From a bacterium (GTDB lineage Bacteria > SAR324 > XYD2-FULL-50-16): a stretch of 64,000 nt of DNA. Below the pieces are notes generated by a model. That model was not told the DNA's origin, did not search any database, and saw only the letters and a list, made by a program, of their open reading frames with translations. Made by a program: the position numbers and the translations under genes. Each line of letters begins with the position of its first letter. Within the stretch, counting starts at the first letter, position 1. The DNA is taken from positions 209,077 through 273,076 of the forward strand of contig JAJRZQ010000012.1 in the NCBI GenBank assembly GCA_024275165.1, in the 5' to 3' direction. Positions 24,991-33,993 of this stretch are shown here, in pieces.

Positions 24991-26949
24991 TTAGGGCAGA
25001 AAACCAGAAGGATTTTTCATCATAACCATATCGGTGAGGCCTAAGTTGGTGCCCTCAAAAGCTCCGGTCGAATCGCCGCCGAGCCAGACATTGCCGTTTG
25101 CGTCCACCCAGATTCCCCATCCCTTGTCGTCACCCGCGGTTCCAGGTTGCTTGGTCCATAACAGGGTGCCGGATCCATCGAATTTGGCGATAAACATATC
25201 TATTCCGCCATGATCCACATTGCCCGCAAAGGCGCCGGTAACATATCCCGTCAAGTAGATGCCATCCTTGGCGTCCACATACATTCCATTGGCCGTATCC
25301 GCGTTTGCGGTTCCCAGTTGCTTTGTCCAAAGTAAGGTTCCCGTGGTATCCAGCTTGAGCAGAAATATATCGCTACTCCCTAAATAGGTTTGATTGTTCA
25401 GACTTGCCCCCGTGACTCCGGTTACATAGATATTGCCCTTCTTGTCCAGATCGATTCCGTAGCCGACATCAGGTTGGGCGGTTCCGATTTGCTTGGTCCA
25501 GAGCCGGTTTCCATTGGAATCATATTTTAATACAATGATATCGCTGGAACCCTGGTTGCTGTTGGAGTGCAAATTCCCATAGGAAAACCCGGTGAGGTAT
25601 ACATTGGAATTGCTGTCGATTGCCACATCGTATATCGCGTCGCTTGCCGTGGTTCCCGTTTGGGTAACCCAAAGCCGAGTCCCGGAACTATCGTATTTAG
25701 CGAGATACAGATCCCAACCTCCAAGGTAGCTGTTTGCGGGAAACGCGCCGTAGCTGTAGCCGACTACAAAGGAGTTGCCCGCCGAATCAACGGCCAAGGC
25801 AACCCCCCGATCATCCTTATTGGTTCCTGACTGCTTTCGCCATTGCAGCGTTCCCGCAGCGTCGTATTTGGCCAAAAAATAGTCGTTGCTGCCTAAAAGT
25901 CCACCAGTACCAAAAGACCCTGCCGTGGTGCCAAAGACATAAAGATTGCCGGCAGCGTCGATTTGAATATCCCCCACTCCATCGCCCGCGGTAGTGCCTT
26001 CCTGTTTGGTCCATTGTAAAGTGCCCGCCGCGTTGTATTTGGAAATAATCACATCTTGCCCCCCCAGCGCGGTCTGCCCGTCGATAGAGCCCGAAGCGGA
26101 ACCGGCAAAATAGATGTTGCCCGCCGAGTCGCCGCTCAGCTCTCTGGTATAATCGGTGCCGGAACTGGAGTTCTGCTTGGTCCAGGAGCTGGTCAACAAG
26201 ATCGAGTCGGTCGTCGCTTCCGAAAGGTTGCCCGCGTCGTCCTGGTACCAGGCATAGAGGGGTTTGCTCCCTTCTGTAGCGCTCAAGGTAAAAACAGTCG
26301 AACCCGAATAGCTCGTGGTCGAGGTTACCTTAACCCATCCGGAGTCGGTGGAACTGGGGGCTTGCGAGGATTCGGAGATAAAATAGGCACTCACCCCGCT
26401 GTTGTCGGTCGCGCTTAGGCTCAAGGTGACGCTTGTTGAGGTGGTGGAAGTCCCGTTGGAGTTGATCGAGAGGCTGGGGTTGGTCGGCCCCGTCACATCG
26501 TTGCTTGCCGTTGTCGCAAGCGAATCGATCAAAACCTGATAATCTTGTGTGCTTTTATCCTCCGCAGAAACCCGGTAAGTGACCGAGGAGGAAAAATCAT
26601 TGACCGTCGTGCCGCTGTTCTGGGTGATCCCACTGACCGCAACGCTCGCGCCGGTAGTGGTGAAGTCCGCTACCAGAGCGCTTTTATCGGTTCCCTGGGG
26701 AACGGTGGCGGTAATTTGATTTTTTGTGATGGTTCCGACCACATCGGTGGAGAGGGCTGGATTGGCAGCGGCAGTGAAACGGAAATCGGTGATGGCCTTG
26801 TCGCTGGATTTGGCGGGGGGGCCTGTGTCGGTCGTGGTGATCTCAATGCCGGCAGGTTTTTTGTCGATTTTGCCGCAGGACGACAGAGCCCCGAGGAAGG
26901 CAAGAAAAAAAGCGATTTCCACCCCAATCATTGATCCTTTGAAACCCAT
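24991..26949 (-). CDS. SBBP-repeat lipoprotein
   Basis: This 652-residue surface or periplasmic lipoprotein has a signal peptide with lipobox LSSC (Cys25). A DUF5018-like Ig-type domain (residues ~50-145, AITDFRF ... TYRVSAEDKSTQDY) comes first, followed by a second beta-sandwich to ~255. The rest is about seven beta-propeller (SBBP) repeats of ~52 residues, each with a form of DAAGNLYVFG and a following LAKYDAAGTLQWTKQ. Composition is Ser/Thr/Gly-rich with few charged residues, typical of exported beta proteins. The function is unknown; adhesion or substrate binding is possible. The start follows GGGAG. Confidence 0.9.
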   Translation of the reverse strand: MGFKGSMIGVEIAFFLAFLGALSSCGKIDKKPAGIEITTTDTGPPAKSSDKAITDFRFTAAANPALSTDVVGTITKNQITATVPQGTDKSALVADFTTTGASVAVSGITQNSGTTVNDFSSSVTYRVSAEDKSTQDYQVLIDSLATTASNDVTGPTNPSLSINSNGTSTTSTSVTLSLSATDNSGVSAYFISESSQAPSSTDSGWVKVTSTTSYSGSTVFTLSATEGSKPLYAWYQDDAGNLSEATTDSILLTSSWTKQNSSSGTDYTRELSGDSAGNIYFAGSASGSIDGQTALGGQDVIISKYNAAGTLQWTKQEGTTAGDGVGDIQIDAAGNLYVFGTTAGSFGTGGLLGSNDYFLAKYDAAGTLQWRKQSGTNKDDRGVALAVDSAGNSFVVGYSYGAFPANSYLGGWDLYLAKYDSSGTRLWVTQTGTTASDAIYDVAIDSNSNVYLTGFSYGNLHSNSNQGSSDIIVLKYDSNGNRLWTKQIGTAQPDVGYGIDLDKKGNIYVTGVTGASLNNQTYLGSSDIFLLKLDTTGTLLWTKQLGTANADTANGMYVDAKDGIYLTGYVTGAFAGNVDHGGIDMFIAKFDGSGTLLWTKQPGTAGDDKGWGIWVDANGNVWLGGDSTGAFEGTNLGLTDMVMMKNPSGFLP

Positions 26950-27224
26950 TGGAATCTCCCTGTTTGTTGTTGCTGAAAACGATTTTGTTTGAAAAAGGGT
27001 AGTTACAGACTATGATATCGGCAGGTGAAAACCAGAAAAATCAGGGGTAAAAATAGGGTAAAAATCGACAAAACCCTTGCTGCTGGAGGATGAAGCAAGA
27101 GAGTCACAAGCAATGGTTATGAATCGGAGCGCAATATTTTGGTGGGGACAGCGGGCTGTCGGTAAGCTTTTCCAGACCCGATTTCGGCCTGGGAGGGAGG
27201 AAGTCGGGAGCTTTAAGTTTAAGT
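26950..27224. other. Non-coding stretch upstream of the SBBP gene
   Basis: Apart from the ribosome-binding site for the leftward SBBP gene, nothing firm is visible. Short frames on both strands show no family resemblance. With the remnant that follows, it forms a region of about 750 bases without an intact gene. Confidence 0.5.
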
Positions 27225-27551
27225 CTTGGGACTTGGCTCGCTGCCGCAGGTGAGGGCCTTGAATCTGATCTTTTGAAGGTTCCCCATCATGGTACGGCAG
27301 GGGTCGCGCCTTTAGGTTTTTTTGAGAGAGTGAAACCGAAAGCAGCCTTGATCCCCTCACCTTGGGCGCTTTGGTGTGCAAAAAGGAGTGATTTGGCAAG
27401 AAATTGGGTGAAGAAAAATAAAATTTCCTTTTATGTCAATGGTTCTTTGGGTAATGTGATCATTGACTTTCAAAACCAAAATTATACCATTACTCCTCAG
27501 TATGAGCACCTCAGATTTGTAGGTAATAAATTGGATTGGTGGACCCATTGA
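27225..27551 (+). pseudogene. C-terminal remnant of ComEC/MBL-fold hydrolase
   Basis: The frame ending at 27551 reads, from about 27249, GEGLESDLLKVPHHGTAGVAP and then FFERVKPKAALIPSP. The LKVPHHG motif and its context are typical of the C-terminal metallo-beta-lactamase domain of ComEC and related proteins. Only about 105 residues are left. In the same frame a stop occurs at 27120, and the expected upstream catalytic region (HxHxDH and the transmembrane part) is missing from all three frames. No stop interrupts the remaining part, so it may be recent decay or a small surviving protein. It lies 155 bases from the 3' end of tRNA-Ala. Confidence 0.6.
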
Positions 27552-27706
27552 TTTATTCACAGGGCCACAGGGGGCTGTTATCGCTAAAGTTCCAAGGTAG
27601 GAAAAAAAACAGAAAAGAAAGTTCAGGCAAGCGATCTAGAAGCCCGGCGCTAAAGGCTTTTGAATATTGGCTTGGAGCCCGGTTTGGCGGCGAAGCGCCT
27701 TAAGGG

Positions 27707-27782
27707 TGGTGGAGCCTAGCGGGGTCGAACCGCTGACCTCAACACTGCCAGTGTTGCGCTCTACCAGCTGAGCTAAGGCCCC
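27707..27782 (-). tRNA. tRNA-Ala (GGC)
   Basis: The 76-base minus-strand sequence folds as a tRNA. The acceptor stem pairs GGGGCCT with AGGCTCC, the D-arm contains AGCTCAGCTGGTAGAGC, the anticodon stem CAACA/TGTTG encloses loop CTGGCAG with anticodon GGC, and the T-arm contains GGTTCGACCCC. The discriminator is A and the CCA end is encoded at 27707-27709. It reads the alanine codon GCC. Confidence 0.95.
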
Positions 27783-28004
27783 ACATAAAGCCCAATAGAT
27801 AACGGTTGACTCTTTTTTTGTCAACCGGAAAACAATCTTTTGAGAAAGCGCTGAAAAACTCAAAGTTTTCTTTACGGAGCGGGTTAACGCCGCCAAATCA
27901 ATGAATGAAGTAAATTGTTGGTTTGCTGATCCGGATTCGTTTCCGGCTCACCAAAGATGAAAAAAGCTCAGGAATGGGGTTTTTAAGAAAAACACCGGGT
28001 AAAG
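27783..28004. other. Intergenic between glycosyltransferase operon and tRNA
   Basis: These ~220 bases hold the tRNA promoter and its inverted repeat. No gene is supported. Confidence 0.5.
27796..27824 (-). promoter_or_regulatory. Candidate promoter of tRNA-Ala
   Basis: On the minus strand, TTGACA (27819-27824) and TATCTA (27796-27801) are separated by 17 bases, with the predicted start a few bases before the tRNA. The -35 box is perfect and the -10 box is weak. The -35 box lies in an 8-base inverted repeat (CGGTTGAC/GTCAACCG, 27803-27827). Confidence 0.5.
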
Positions 28005-28706
28005 CTAGGCATCGGCCTTATTTTTCCCCTCTTCACCGGCGGGCCCGTAGAGGCGGCGCGAACCGCTTAAGTCTTGCTGGAGAAGGTAGCGCAGTACAAT
28101 CCATTGATTTCGCCAAAAAGAAGGCCAAAACCCAATTCGTTGGTATCTACGGGAGCTAGTGCATAGGGGTAGCTTAGAATGGATTAAGGCCCCTTGTTGG
28201 CGAATCCGACGAACAAACTCAAAATCTTCCATGATTTCCATGGAGGCAAAGCCCCCTAGTTGATTAAAAAACTCCCGAGAGATAAACAATCCCTGATCCC
28301 CATAGGACAACCCCAAGTAGCGACTCCGCAAGTTGGCTCCTTTTTGGGTGAGCCAAGCGGCAAAGCCCTGTGTATCTAAAGCAAAGGCAAAGGCGCCGGC
28401 GCGCCTCGGTTGGTTTAGGATTTGTTCAATCTCTTCTTTCCATCCTTGGGGCAGGCTGGAGTCCGCATGGAGAAAGAATAACAGTTCGCCTTGGGCCTGG
28501 GCGGCTCCAAAATTAAGCTGATTCGCTCTTGGGCGAGGGGCGCGAAAGAGCCGGATTCCCGGTAAGCTTTGCAATATCCTAAAATCCTCCTCGCTACCCT
28601 CGCCCTCTACCACGATGCACTCGATATCGGGCTGTGCCGCCAACTCCTTGAGCAGGGGGAGGGGGCGGGAACCTTCATGCAACAGGGGAAGAATGACCGA
28701 GATCAT
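28005..28706 (-). CDS. TIGR04283-type family 2 glycosyltransferase
   Basis: This 233-residue GT-A fold enzyme belongs to the glycosyltransferase group annotated as TIGR04283. It opens with ISVILPLLHE, has the nucleotide-sugar motif LFFLHADSSLP (DxD-like) at about residues 75-85, and has the acidic MEDFEFVRRIRQ motif typical of family 2 enzymes. No membrane segment is evident. It overlaps the preceding TIGR04282-type gene by 4 bases; the two families frequently sit together, sometimes with arsenosugar or photosystem-related genes, so the acceptor cannot be named here. Confidence 0.88.
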   Translation of the reverse strand: MISVILPLLHEGSRPLPLLKELAAQPDIECIVVEGEGSEEDFRILQSLPGIRLFRAPRPRANQLNFGAAQAQGELLFFLHADSSLPQGWKEEIEQILNQPRRAGAFAFALDTQGFAAWLTQKGANLRSRYLGLSYGDQGLFISREFFNQLGGFASMEIMEDFEFVRRIRQQGALIHSKLPLCTSSRRYQRIGFWPSFWRNQWIVLRYLLQQDLSGSRRLYGPAGEEGKNKADA

Positions 28707-29317
28707 GATAAAACCAGTTGGGGGTAAAACCTTAAATCCGGGGGTTCGTCGATGTCTCTCAAGGTGGGGAGGAGTACCGGATGAAGGTCAAGATCCTTAG
28801 CCCGCTCTAAGGTGAGTTGGCAGACCTTTGGAGTACTCCAGGGAATATCGTGAAAAAGAGAGGGCACGGGGCGGGCGAGGCCGATGAGATAATACCCGCC
28901 ATCAACGCAAGGGCCAAGGGTGAAGGGGGATTGATCCAAGGCCTGAAAGGCTTGGGATAAAATTTCAGCAGAGAGGTCTGGGATGTCGGTTCCCACCAAC
29001 ACCACTTTGTTGGCCCCCGCGGTAAAAGCTCGTTGGAATTGACTCGACATTCTTTGTCCTAAATCGCCCGCGCTTTGGGGCGTAAAGCAAAAACCCTCGC
29101 CTGCCCATAAGGCAAGCAGGCCCGGTTGTTGGCCCCCATAGGCGATTTCTAAAGCGATTGCCTCTTGCTGAGCGAGTTGCGAGGCCGCCGTAAAAACCCT
29201 CTGGGCCAAGAGTTGGTAGATTTTTAAGGCTCCTTCCGGCCCCAAGGCGGGGATCAAACGGGTTTTAACCTGACCGGCAAGGGGTTCTTTCGCAAAAATA
29301 ATGAGTTGGTGGGGCAT
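28703..29317 (-). CDS. TIGR04282-type (DUF2064) nucleotidyl/glycosyl transferase-like
   Basis: This 204-residue protein has the DUF2064 pattern of a GT-A/nucleotidyltransferase fold. It begins with LIIFAKEPLAGQVKTRL, a phosphate-binding loop resembling sugar nucleotidyltransferases, and has VLVGTDIPDLS and GPCVDGGYYLIGL further on. It is the usual partner of TIGR04283 enzymes, and the two are coupled here by ATGA. It lies 7 bases after the chorismate-mutase-like gene. The product of the pathway is not known. Confidence 0.9.
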   Translation of the reverse strand: MPHQLIIFAKEPLAGQVKTRLIPALGPEGALKIYQLLAQRVFTAASQLAQQEAIALEIAYGGQQPGLLALWAGEGFCFTPQSAGDLGQRMSSQFQRAFTAGANKVVLVGTDIPDLSAEILSQAFQALDQSPFTLGPCVDGGYYLIGLARPVPSLFHDIPWSTPKVCQLTLERAKDLDLHPVLLPTLRDIDEPPDLRFYPQLVLS

Positions 29318-29324
29318 CCTTTGC

Positions 29325-29891
29325 CTAGCCTTGTCGGAGGGATTCCATTTTTAAAGCCTCGGTGTGAACCGCTTCAAAGAGGCTTAAGACAAAGGACCAG
29401 GGGAGGCCCCATTGATCGGCGTCTTGGCGTTTTTTGCGCATCAGCGCTTCCCACCGCGCCGGGTCTAGGGGGGGCAACCCCTGCCGGGCTTTGAGTTGGC
29501 CGATTTCGCTGACCACGGCAAAACGCTGGGCCAAGATTAAGATTAATGCCTGCTCCAGCCGCTTTAAGGGCGTGCGAAAGGCTTGCTCGGAGAGGCCTTC
29601 TAAGTCGAGAGTCAGCAGGGTTGGGTCTGGTTGCGGCCGGGTATCGTATAAAAGACGAAACAGGACCTGAACAAAGTCGAGGGTCAGGCCTTGCATTTCA
29701 GCGAAATTCGCGAGTCCCTTGATCTCTTCGATACGCTGGACGCTGGGGGTTAGAGGGCGGTTTTTGGCCGTTTTCCAAGCGAGAGCTTGTTTTAGGATCC
29801 GCAAGCGCTCGCTCAAGAGGGGTAAAAGAGCGGCATCGAGTCGATCAATGGAGGCCCGGTGGTTTTCTAAAAGTTTGCTTCCTTCATCCAT
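29325..29891 (-). CDS. Tandem chorismate-mutase-domain protein
   Basis: This 188-residue protein holds two AroQ-type chorismate-mutase-like helical domains. The first (residues ~7-85) has the LLENHRASIDRLDAALLPLL pattern but has lost several active-site positions, with Arg where Escherichia coli has Gln88. The second (residues ~105-185) keeps the residues that match Arg28 (AQRF), Lys39 (QLKA) and the Asp48-x2-Arg51 pair (LDPAR), with Glu at the Gln88 position as in other active mutases. Activity would convert chorismate to prephenate. I chose ATG at 29891; an earlier in-frame start at 29924 lies deeper in the upstream gene. It overlaps that gene by 8 bases. Confidence 0.75.
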   Translation of the reverse strand: MDEGSKLLENHRASIDRLDAALLPLLSERLRILKQALAWKTAKNRPLTPSVQRIEEIKGLANFAEMQGLTLDFVQVLFRLLYDTRPQPDPTLLTLDLEGLSEQAFRTPLKRLEQALILILAQRFAVVSEIGQLKARQGLPPLDPARWEALMRKKRQDADQWGLPWSFVLSLFEAVHTEALKMESLRQG

Positions 29892-30291
29892 GCAGGTTCC
29901 ACTCGATTTTAGGGCAGTGATCAAAAATCAGGGGAATTCCCGCTTGTTCAATTGCTTGATTGAATTCTTCGTTCACGACACCCAATTGGCACCAAAGCAA
30001 TTTGGGTTGGAGTCGCAAGATTTCGGGGAGGAGGTCCGGCAGGCGGGTGGGATTTAAAAAGAGGTCGATCCAATCGACTTCTCCTGGAGCGAGTTCCGCT
30101 AAAGAAGCCTTGGCCCGGATTCCTAAAATCTCCCCCCCCGTGGGGTTGATGGGGGTGATTTGAAAGCCTTGTCCTTGTAAAAAGCGCCCGATTTGAAAGC
30201 TGGGGCGATCTTGGTTGGCGCTCAAGCCAACAATAGCGACTTTTTTATGGGTCTGAATAAAAGACAAGGCTTCTTTGCCTGAGAGCGTCAT
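29884..30291 (-). CDS. CoA-binding domain protein (YccU-like)
   Basis: This 135-residue Rossmann-fold protein of the CoA-binding family resembles YccU. The nucleotide loop VAIVGLSANQDRPSFQIG lies near residues 18-35, and a VNPTG-like segment (PINPTGGEILG) and LLWCQLGVVNEE follow. The ligand and role of this family in bacteria are poorly known. I prefer the ATG at 30291 because GAGG lies 7 bases upstream; the ATG at 30303 has no such site. It heads a four-gene leftward operon ending with the sugar-transfer pair. Confidence 0.85.
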   Translation of the reverse strand: MTLSGKEALSFIQTHKKVAIVGLSANQDRPSFQIGRFLQGQGFQITPINPTGGEILGIRAKASLAELAPGEVDWIDLFLNPTRLPDLLPEILRLQPKLLWCQLGVVNEEFNQAIEQAGIPLIFDHCPKIEWNLHG

Positions 30292-30388
30292 ACAATACCT
30301 CATGCGAGTTGAAAGAGCCTTTGAGTCGGTTAAGGCTCTGGATTAGGCAACGATTTCTGGAAGGACGGCAACGCCTTGACGGCCTTTG

Positions 30389-32119
30389 TCACTGTTCTGT
30401 ATCAGTATAGCGATTTCTGAGCTGTAAGGCAAATGACTCTGCCTCGTCTAAGGAGTGTTTATTGATGAATTGAAAGGCGATTTTTTTACAATCAATGGAG
30501 TTCACCTTGCTCAGAATCTTTTTGGTTTTTAAGATCATATTGGGACTCATGGAGAAGGTGATTTCACCGACTCCCAATAAAAACATTTGCATAATCGGGT
30601 CTGAAGCCAGTTCCCCGCAGATGGATAAGGGCTTGTTGCGGCGATTGGCTTGGGTAACGATCTGCATGAGCATCTTCAGCACGGCGGGATGGTAGGGACT
30701 AAAGAGATCGGTGACATGCTCGTTGAGACGGTCCACCGCCAGAGCATACTGAATCAAGTCATTGGTGCCAATGGAAAGAAAATCACAGACATCCAACAAT
30801 TCATCAATCAAAAATACCATGGCCGGGGTTTCGACCATGCAACCTAAGGGGATATCCACCTGAGTCAGACCTAAGGCCCTTTTTTCTTCTTCGATCAACT
30901 CTTTGGTGCGGGTGATTTCTTCGATTCTCGTCACCATGGGCAACATGATGCGAATGCGTCCTTGCTGAGCCACCTGAATCAAGGCACGGAGTTGCACCCG
31001 AAAGAACTTTTCTTCTTGCAGGCAGATGCGGATTGCTCTTAAGCCCAAAGCGGGGTTCGATTCTTTTTCCAGGTCCTTAAAGAGGCCATAGCTTTTATCC
31101 GCGCCGATATCCCAGGTGCGAATCGTGACGGGACTACAGTCGGTTTCTTGTAAAATCTTAGAAAAAAGGCGCATTTGCTCTTCTTCATCGGGCAGGCGGT
31201 CTTTTAAAAAAAAGAGAAACTCGGTACGCACTAAGCCGATGGAGGGAATCTTTAATTTTTGGATCAAGGAGAGTTCTTCCAAAAAATCCAAATTCGCCGC
31301 CAAGTCAACTAAAGGATCATCAGCGAGACGGCAATCCACATTGATCAGTTTATCCAACTCGTTTTGGTAAAAACTAAACCGCTCTTGCTTGTTTAGTTTT
31401 TCTTCGATCATCTCTTCGGAAGGTTGATCAATGACTTCTCCGGCATTGCCGTCTAAAATGAGGATGTTATCATCTAAGATGCGCTGGGTTGCCGCCTGCA
31501 CCCCCACCACCGCGGGGATATTCATCGCCCGCGCGAGAATGGAGGAATGGCTGGTAGTGCCTCCCAATTCGGTGACAATGCCTAAGATATTTTCTTTATT
31601 TAAATGAAAGGCGTCCGCGGGGCTCAAGTCATGGCAAACTAAGATGACCGGATCTTTCAAGCGGGAAAGGTCTAAAAACTTGTTTTGCTGTAGGTTTTTC
31701 ATCAAGCGTTCGCCCAATTGACGAATGTCGTCGAAGCGAGCGCGGATATAAGGGTCGGGCAGGGCCTTAAATTTTTGTTCCAGGTTGGCAATCACCCGAA
31801 TCAAGGCCCATTCGGCATTGATCTTGTTGTGGGTGATTTTGCCTTGAATCGCGGGGATAAACTGCTTGTCTTTTAAAAAGAGCCGATAGCCGGCAAAGAT
31901 TCCCTGAAACTCCTCGGAGAGGTCATGGGATTGGGTTTCCAGCTCTTTTAATTGAGCCTCGGTGAGTTGTAACGCCTGATCGAGCCGCTCTAACTCTTGA
32001 GGGATGTCTTGGTCATCCGAAAGCTCAATGCGGGGGTAATTGACAAAGGCGGAATGGATTTTTAAGGCCTTGCCAATGGATACCCCTTCAGATACTCCAA
32101 GACCATGGTAGGTTTGCAT
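30389..32119 (-). CDS. ptsI: Phosphoenolpyruvate-protein phosphotransferase (enzyme I)
   Basis: This 576-residue cytoplasmic enzyme I takes phosphate from phosphoenolpyruvate and passes it to HPr. The phosphorylated residue is His191 in GGTTSHSSILARA. The PEP-binding TIM barrel contains GLVRTEFLF, the DIGADK loop and SICGELASDP with the catalytic Cys. No HPr, EIIA or sugar EII gene is adjacent, so it may serve a regulatory phosphorelay or partners elsewhere. It lies 35 bases downstream of ilvD on the same strand and could be co-transcribed. Confidence 0.96.
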   Translation of the reverse strand: MQTYHGLGVSEGVSIGKALKIHSAFVNYPRIELSDDQDIPQELERLDQALQLTEAQLKELETQSHDLSEEFQGIFAGYRLFLKDKQFIPAIQGKITHNKINAEWALIRVIANLEQKFKALPDPYIRARFDDIRQLGERLMKNLQQNKFLDLSRLKDPVILVCHDLSPADAFHLNKENILGIVTELGGTTSHSSILARAMNIPAVVGVQAATQRILDDNILILDGNAGEVIDQPSEEMIEEKLNKQERFSFYQNELDKLINVDCRLADDPLVDLAANLDFLEELSLIQKLKIPSIGLVRTEFLFFLKDRLPDEEEQMRLFSKILQETDCSPVTIRTWDIGADKSYGLFKDLEKESNPALGLRAIRICLQEEKFFRVQLRALIQVAQQGRIRIMLPMVTRIEEITRTKELIEEEKRALGLTQVDIPLGCMVETPAMVFLIDELLDVCDFLSIGTNDLIQYALAVDRLNEHVTDLFSPYHPAVLKMLMQIVTQANRRNKPLSICGELASDPIMQMFLLGVGEITFSMSPNMILKTKKILSKVNSIDCKKIAFQFINKHSLDEAESFALQLRNRYTDTEQ

Positions 32120-32154
32120 GCTGTAAGCTTCCTGAAATTAAGCCCCGGGTTGGC

Positions 32155-33993
32155 CTATTTTTTTCGCAACTGGGTCAAATCCCGCACCGCGCCCTTAGCC
32201 GCGGAGGTTACCATCAAGGAGTAGGCCTGTAGGGCCACGGAAAGAGGTCGATCTCGTTCGGGTCGAAAGGCCTTTTCTCCCTTGCTTTGCATGATTTCCC
32301 GACGCTTTTTCAGGGTCTCGGGAGCAACGACAAGATGAATCGAGCGTAGAGGAATATCGATAGTCACTAGATCCCCCTCTTCGACCAAACCGATTTCCCC
32401 CCCCTCGGCCGCTTCGGGCGAAACATGACCAATGGAGAGGCCGCTGGTTCCGCCGGAAAAACGCCCGTCTGTGATTAAGGCGCAATCCGAACCCAATCCC
32501 TTGGATTTTAAAAAGCTGGTGGGATAGAGCATTTCTTGCATCCCCGGCCCGCCCTTCGGCCCTTCGTAGATAATAAAAACGACATCTCCCTTGACAATTT
32601 GATCGGCTAAAATGGCTTGACAGGCATCGTCTTGGGAGTGAAATACCCTCGCGCGACCGGTAAACTTCCAATTGCTTGGATCCACGCCCGCGGTCTTGAC
32701 CACGCAGCCCTCTTGGGCGATATTGCCGTAGAGTACGCAAAGCCCACCCTCTTGCGCATAGGCGTGAGCCCTGTCGCGGATGCAGCCTTGTTCGCGGTCG
32801 AGGTCTTGACTCTCCCACTTGGCGTTTTGGCTAAAGGCCTTGATGTTGAAAAAGCCACCTGGCCCCGCGGAAAAAAGGTCGAGGGCCTTTTGGTTGTCGC
32901 TGCGCTTTAGGTTAAAGGCGGCAATCTGCTCGGCTAAAGTCAGGCCCGATACGGTGGGGGAAGAGCCGTCAAGCTTTCCTGCCTTGAAGAGTTCGCCTAA
33001 AATCGCCATGATGCCGCCTGCGCGGTGTACATCTTCGATATGGTAGGAACTCGAAGGGGCCACCTTGCAAAGAGTGGGCACCTGCCGACTCAGTTCGTCC
33101 ATATCTTTCATGCTGTAGTTGATCTTGGCTTCATGGGCAATGGCTAAGAGGTGCAATACGGTGTTGGTCGAGCCGCCCATGGCAATATCTAAAGCCATGG
33201 CGTTTTCAAAGGCCTTGCGATTGGCGATGTTGCGGGGCAGAACTTGATCTGAAGCGGAAAAATAATACTGCTTTGCCATCTCTACAATGCGCTTTGCCGC
33301 TTCTTCAAAGAGTAGCCAGCGCCGTTGGTGGGTGGCCACCAGAGTTCCATTGCCCGGTAGAGCGAGGCCTAAGGCCTCAGCGAGACAATTCATCGAGTTG
33401 GCCGTAAAGAGGCCCGAGCAGCTACCACAGGTAGGGCAGGCATTGCGCTCGATTTCGTTCAATTGACTTTCGGAGACACTTCGATCCCCCCCGGCGATCA
33501 TGGGATCAATCAAATCCAGTTTGACTCCTTGGCTCAATCCGGCTTCCATCGGCCCCCCGGAGACAAAAATGGTCGGGATGTTGAGGCGCATGGCGGCCAT
33601 CATCATGCCGGGGGTGATTTTATCGCAGTTGGAGATACAAATCATGGCATCGGCGCAATGAGCGTTGACCATGTATTCCACCGAATCGGCAATCAAGTCG
33701 CGACTCGGTAGGCTGTACAGCATTCCGGCATGCCCCATGGCAATGCCGTCGTCAATGGCAATGGTGTTGAACTCCACCCCAAAACCGCCGGCTTGGTCGA
33801 TGACCTCTTTGACCTGCTGCCCTACATCTTTTAAGTGGACATGCCCCGGCACAAACTGGGTAAAGCTGTTGACGATCGCGATGATGGGCTTGCCGAAATC
33901 TTGGTCTTTCATTCCCGTAGCGCGCCATAAAGAGCGGGCCCCGGCCATGGTTCGCCCTTCGGTGGAAGTGGCGCTTCTGAGTTTTCCCTTCAT
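32155..33993 (-). CDS. ilvD: Dihydroxy-acid dehydratase
   Basis: IlvD removes water from dihydroxy-isovalerate or dihydroxy-methylvalerate, the third common step of valine and isoleucine synthesis. It uses an iron-sulfur cluster and Mg2+. The 612-residue length is normal. Cluster cysteines sit in [13 protein letters not shown] and [38 protein letters not shown] is the C-terminal signature, read here in parts. It starts inside the last codon of the upstream unknown gene (ATGA), an unusual pairing. No ilvB, ilvC or ilvE gene is nearby. Confidence 0.97.
   Translation of the reverse strand: MKGKLRSATSTEGRTMAGARSLWRATGMKDQDFGKPIIAIVNSFTQFVPGHVHLKDVGQQVKEVIDQAGGFGVEFNTIAIDDGIAMGHAGMLYSLPSRDLIADSVEYMVNAHCADAMICISNCDKITPGMMMAAMRLNIPTIFVSGGPMEAGLSQGVKLDLIDPMIAGGDRSVSESQLNEIERNACPTCGSCSGLFTANSMNCLAEALGLALPGNGTLVATHQRRWLLFEEAAKRIVEMAKQYYFSASDQVLPRNIANRKAFENAMALDIAMGGSTNTVLHLLAIAHEAKINYSMKDMDELSRQVPTLCKVAPSSSYHIEDVHRAGGIMAILGELFKAGKLDGSSPTVSGLTLAEQIAAFNLKRSDNQKALDLFSAGPGGFFNIKAFSQNAKWESQDLDREQGCIRDRAHAYAQEGGLCVLYGNIAQEGCVVKTAGVDPSNWKFTGRARVFHSQDDACQAILADQIVKGDVVFIIYEGPKGGPGMQEMLYPTSFLKSKGLGSDCALITDGRFSGGTSGLSIGHVSPEAAEGGEIGLVEEGDLVTIDIPLRSIHLVVAPETLKKRREIMQSKGEKAFRPERDRPLSVALQAYSLMVTSAAKGAVRDLTQLRKK

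Noticed and set aside
27010..27399. 129-codon minus-strand frame opposite the MBL remnant
   Set aside because: It is antisense to the recognisable LKVPHHG segment and shows no family pattern, so the plus strand explains the region better.
27796..27827. Inverted repeat before tRNA-Ala as a terminator
   Set aside because: It lies upstream of the tRNA in its direction of transcription and overlaps a good -35 box, so a promoter function fits better.
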